Shown here piece by piece: positions 6,650 through 8,380 of a DNA stretch of 8,380 nucleotides. Origin of the DNA: an uncultured Chlorobiota bacterium (GTDB lineage: Bacteria; Bacteroidota; Bacteroidia; Bacteroidales; JAADGE01); contig CAMZKQ010000124.1 in NCBI GenBank assembly GCA_947311265.1, forward strand, positions 1 to 8,380, given 5' to 3'. The position numbers and the translations under genes were made by a program. Below the pieces are notes generated by a model. That model was given only the letters and a program-made list of their open reading frames with translations, did no database searches and had not been told where the DNA came from. The first letter of the stretch is position 1. Each line of letters opens with the position of its first letter.

Positions 6650-7746
6650 AATACCTTACAGAATATCGTAACCCCGAACTAGCAAAAAAAATATTGCAAG
6701 AAATTGGGAAAGCAACTACAAAGCCATGGAAAATAATGGAAATTTGTGGCGGACAAACCCACAGCCTAGTCAAAAATGGAATTTTATCGGTTTTGCCAAA
6801 AGAAATACAGATGCTACATGGCCCGGGTTGCCCTGTATGCGTAACACCTCTGCACCTAATTGATAAAGCAATACACTTGGCTGAAAATGAAAATGTAGTG
6901 CTTTGTAGTTTTGGCGATATGTTGCGTGTACCTGGCTCAAAAAAAAGCCTGCTCGAAGCAAAAGCCAACGGGGCGGACGTAAGGGTACTTTATTCGCCTT
7001 TAGAGGCGGTAAAAATTGCCCATAAAAACCCCGAAAAAGAAGTCGTTTTTTTTGCCGTAGGCTTTGAAACCACCGCTCCTGCAAATGCACTTTCGGTAAT
7101 TCATGCCCAAAAATTAGGACTAAAAAACTACTCCATTTTAAACTCCCACGTGCTAGTACCACCCGCCATAAAAGCACTCATGGAAGACCCCGAGGCAAAA
7201 ATTGATGCTTTCCTTGCCGCAGGGCATGTTTGCTCCATTATGGGCTATTGGCAGTACCACGAATTAGCCAGCCAATATAAAATCCCTATAATTATTACAG
7301 GTTTTGAGCCATTAGACATACTAAAAGGTATTCTTGCCGCCGTTAAGCAGCTAGAAAAAGGCGAGCATAAGGCAGAAAATCAATACACAAGAATTGTAAC
7401 AGAAGAAGGCAACCTCGAAGCACAAAAAATAATAAACCAACTTTACGAAACAGGCACACAGGCTTGGCGAGGCATAGGGCATATCCCCGAAAGTGGCTGG
7501 CACATAAAAGCCAAATTTGAACACTACGACGCTAATAAAAAATTCTCGATACAAATAGAAACCGCAGAAGAGGACAAAGAGTGTATATCTGGAGATGTAA
7601 TGAAAGGGATAAAAAAGCCCGTTGAATGCCAACATTTTGGCAAAAAATGCACCCCCCAAATGCCGCTTGGTGCACCTATGGTAAGCTCCGAAGGGGCATG
7701 TGCCGCCTATTATAATTTCAAAAACACATTCGGAACAGCTAATTAA
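6646..7746 (+). CDS. hypD: Iron-sulfur maturation protein HypD (Fe(CN)2CO assembly)
   Basis: HypD is the scaffold on which, together with HypC, the Fe(CN)2CO group is built. The 366-residue protein contains the family signatures CGGQTH (34-39, with the key Cys34), GPGCPVC (59-65, Cys62 and Cys65), GFETTAP (139-145) and AGHVC (192-196). Cys313, Cys328, Cys335 and Cys352 in the C-terminal segment are placed to hold the [4Fe-4S] cluster. The start codon is embedded in the hypF stop (ATGA at 6646-6649), and hypE follows six bases after the hypD stop, so the three genes form one tight unit. Nothing appears missing or altered. Confidence 0.96.
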   Translation: MKYLTEYRNPELAKKILQEIGKATTKPWKIMEICGGQTHSLVKNGILSVLPKEIQMLHGPGCPVCVTPLHLIDKAIHLAENENVVLCSFGDMLRVPGSKKSLLEAKANGADVRVLYSPLEAVKIAHKNPEKEVVFFAVGFETTAPANALSVIHAQKLGLKNYSILNSHVLVPPAIKALMEDPEAKIDAFLAAGHVCSIMGYWQYHELASQYKIPIIITGFEPLDILKGILAAVKQLEKGEHKAENQYTRIVTEEGNLEAQKIINQLYETGTQAWRGIGHIPESGWHIKAKFEHYDANKKFSIQIETAEEDKECISGDVMKGIKKPVECQHFGKKCTPQMPLGAPMVSSEGACAAYYNFKNTFGTAN

Positions 7747-7752
7747 ATTAAA

Positions 7753-8380
7753 ATGAACAAAAGTTTATTCATGGCACAATGCCCTATCCCAAAATTCGAT
7801 TTCGATATAATTACACTTGCCCACGGAAGTGGCGGTTTACTCACTAATCAGTTATTAGAAACTGGCGTTTTTGAACTCTTAAAAAACGAAAAACTAGACC
7901 AACATCACGACGGTGCATTTTTAAAAATTGATGGAGAAATCGCATTTTCTACAGATAGCTTTGTAATCTCACCCATTTTTTTCCCCGGTGGGGATATTGG
8001 CGAACTTGCCATAAATGGAACGGTAAACGATGTAGCTATGTGCGGTGCAATTCCGCAATACCTTTCGTTAAGTTTTATTATTGAAGAAGGTTTAACAATG
8101 AAAGATTTTTGGAAAATACTTGTTTCGATAAAATATGCAGCCGAAAAATCGGGCATAAAAGTAGTAACAGGCGATACAAAAGTAGTTGATAAAGGGAAGG
8201 GCGACAAAATATTTATAAACACATCGGGCATAGGAAAAATACACCCCAAAGCAAAGATTAATAGCCAAAACATAACCGTTGGCGATAAAATTATTATCAG
8301 CAATAATGTAGCTACGCACGGCACCGCCATACTATCGGTAAGAGAGGGGCTAGAATTTGAAACCAGCATAAAAAGTGATA
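7753..8380 (+). CDS. hypE: Hydrogenase maturation dehydratase HypE, 5' part (cut by window end)
   Basis: HypE is an ATP-dependent dehydratase of the PurM/AIR-synthetase fold. It converts the carbamoyl group received from HypF on its C-terminal cysteine into thiocyanate and donates CN to the iron held by HypCD. About 209 codons are present and stay open to the window edge. The Gly-rich motif LAHGSGG comes about 23 residues from the first Met, and the PurM N-domain follows, with STDSFVISP, a GGDIGELA segment and NGTVNDVAMCGA. The active-site C-terminal Cys lies beyond the window. Two starts are possible: ATG at 7753 (six bases after hypD) and ATG at 7771. The second yields a protein beginning Met-Ala-Gln-Cys-Pro-Ile-Pro, which resembles the N-terminus I recall in some HypE proteins. 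Confidence 0.93.
   Translation, partial: MNKSLFMAQCPIPKFDFDIITLAHGSGGLLTNQLLETGVFELLKNEKLDQHHDGAFLKIDGEIAFSTDSFVISPIFFPGGDIGELAINGTVNDVAMCGAIPQYLSLSFIIEEGLTMKDFWKILVSIKYAAEKSGIKVVTGDTKVVDKGKGDKIFINTSGIGKIHPKAKINSQNITVGDKIIISNNVATHGTAILSVREGLEFETSIKSD

Noticed and set aside
6770..7177. 135-codon minus-strand frame
   Set aside because: It is antisense to hypD, whose motifs are complete; no domain or separate promoter is visible.
7905..8369. Open 154-codon frame on the minus strand
   Set aside because: It lies fully inside hypE on the opposite strand and has no recognisable domain. The plus frame is unmistakably HypE, so this is a shadow.

Overview
The window is a [NiFe]-hydrogenase locus, cut at both ends. 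It carries the large subunit of a soluble, bidirectional NAD(P)-linked hydrogenase (group 3d, HoxH), its dedicated C-terminal protease (HoxW), a stand-alone cyclic-nucleotide-fold protein that fits the accessory subunit HoxI, and a full set of maturation genes hypA, hypB, hypC, hypF, hypD and hypE (hypE cut by the window end). Every substantial gene is recognisable, and I see no wholly unknown system here. The unusual points are the architecture, one small inverted-repeat element and the HoxI-like protein.

Organism: the sequence is AT-rich, and starts are preceded by A-rich stretches rather than Shine-Dalgarno sequences. A perfect Bacteroidota-type -7 box (TAnnTTTG) with an upstream TTTG lies in front of hypF. 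Together these suggest a member of the Bacteroidota; genus cannot be told. HoxH, in contrast, looks from remembered sequence very close to the Cupriavidus (Ralstonia) NAD-reducing enzyme, and the order hoxH-hoxW-hoxI is the one known from that operon. This hints at horizontal spread of the structural genes.

Layout: (1) 1-2007, plus strand: the last codons of an upstream gene (hoxY expected), then hoxH and hoxW. (2) 2008-2228, spacer: an 84-bp element bounded by perfect 16-bp inverted repeats begins two bases after hoxW and separates it from hoxI. (3) 2229-2732, plus: hoxI-like gene. (4) 2761-2787: a terminator hairpin between convergent genes; its T-tract runs into the hypC stop codon. (5) 4221 down to 2786, minus strand: hypA-hypB-hypC. 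(6) 4222-4348: a 127-bp divergent spacer with the hypF promoter. (7) 4349-8380, plus: hypF (TTG start), hypD (ATGA overlap) and hypE (partial).

How they work together: HypF and HypE make the cyanide ligands from carbamoyl phosphate. HypC and HypD assemble Fe(CN)2CO and deliver it to apo-HoxH. HypA and HypB insert nickel. HoxW then removes the 24-residue HoxH tail after His464, so the mature large subunit can join HoxY and the diaphorase subunits (expected upstream, outside the window), with HoxI as a probable peripheral subunit.
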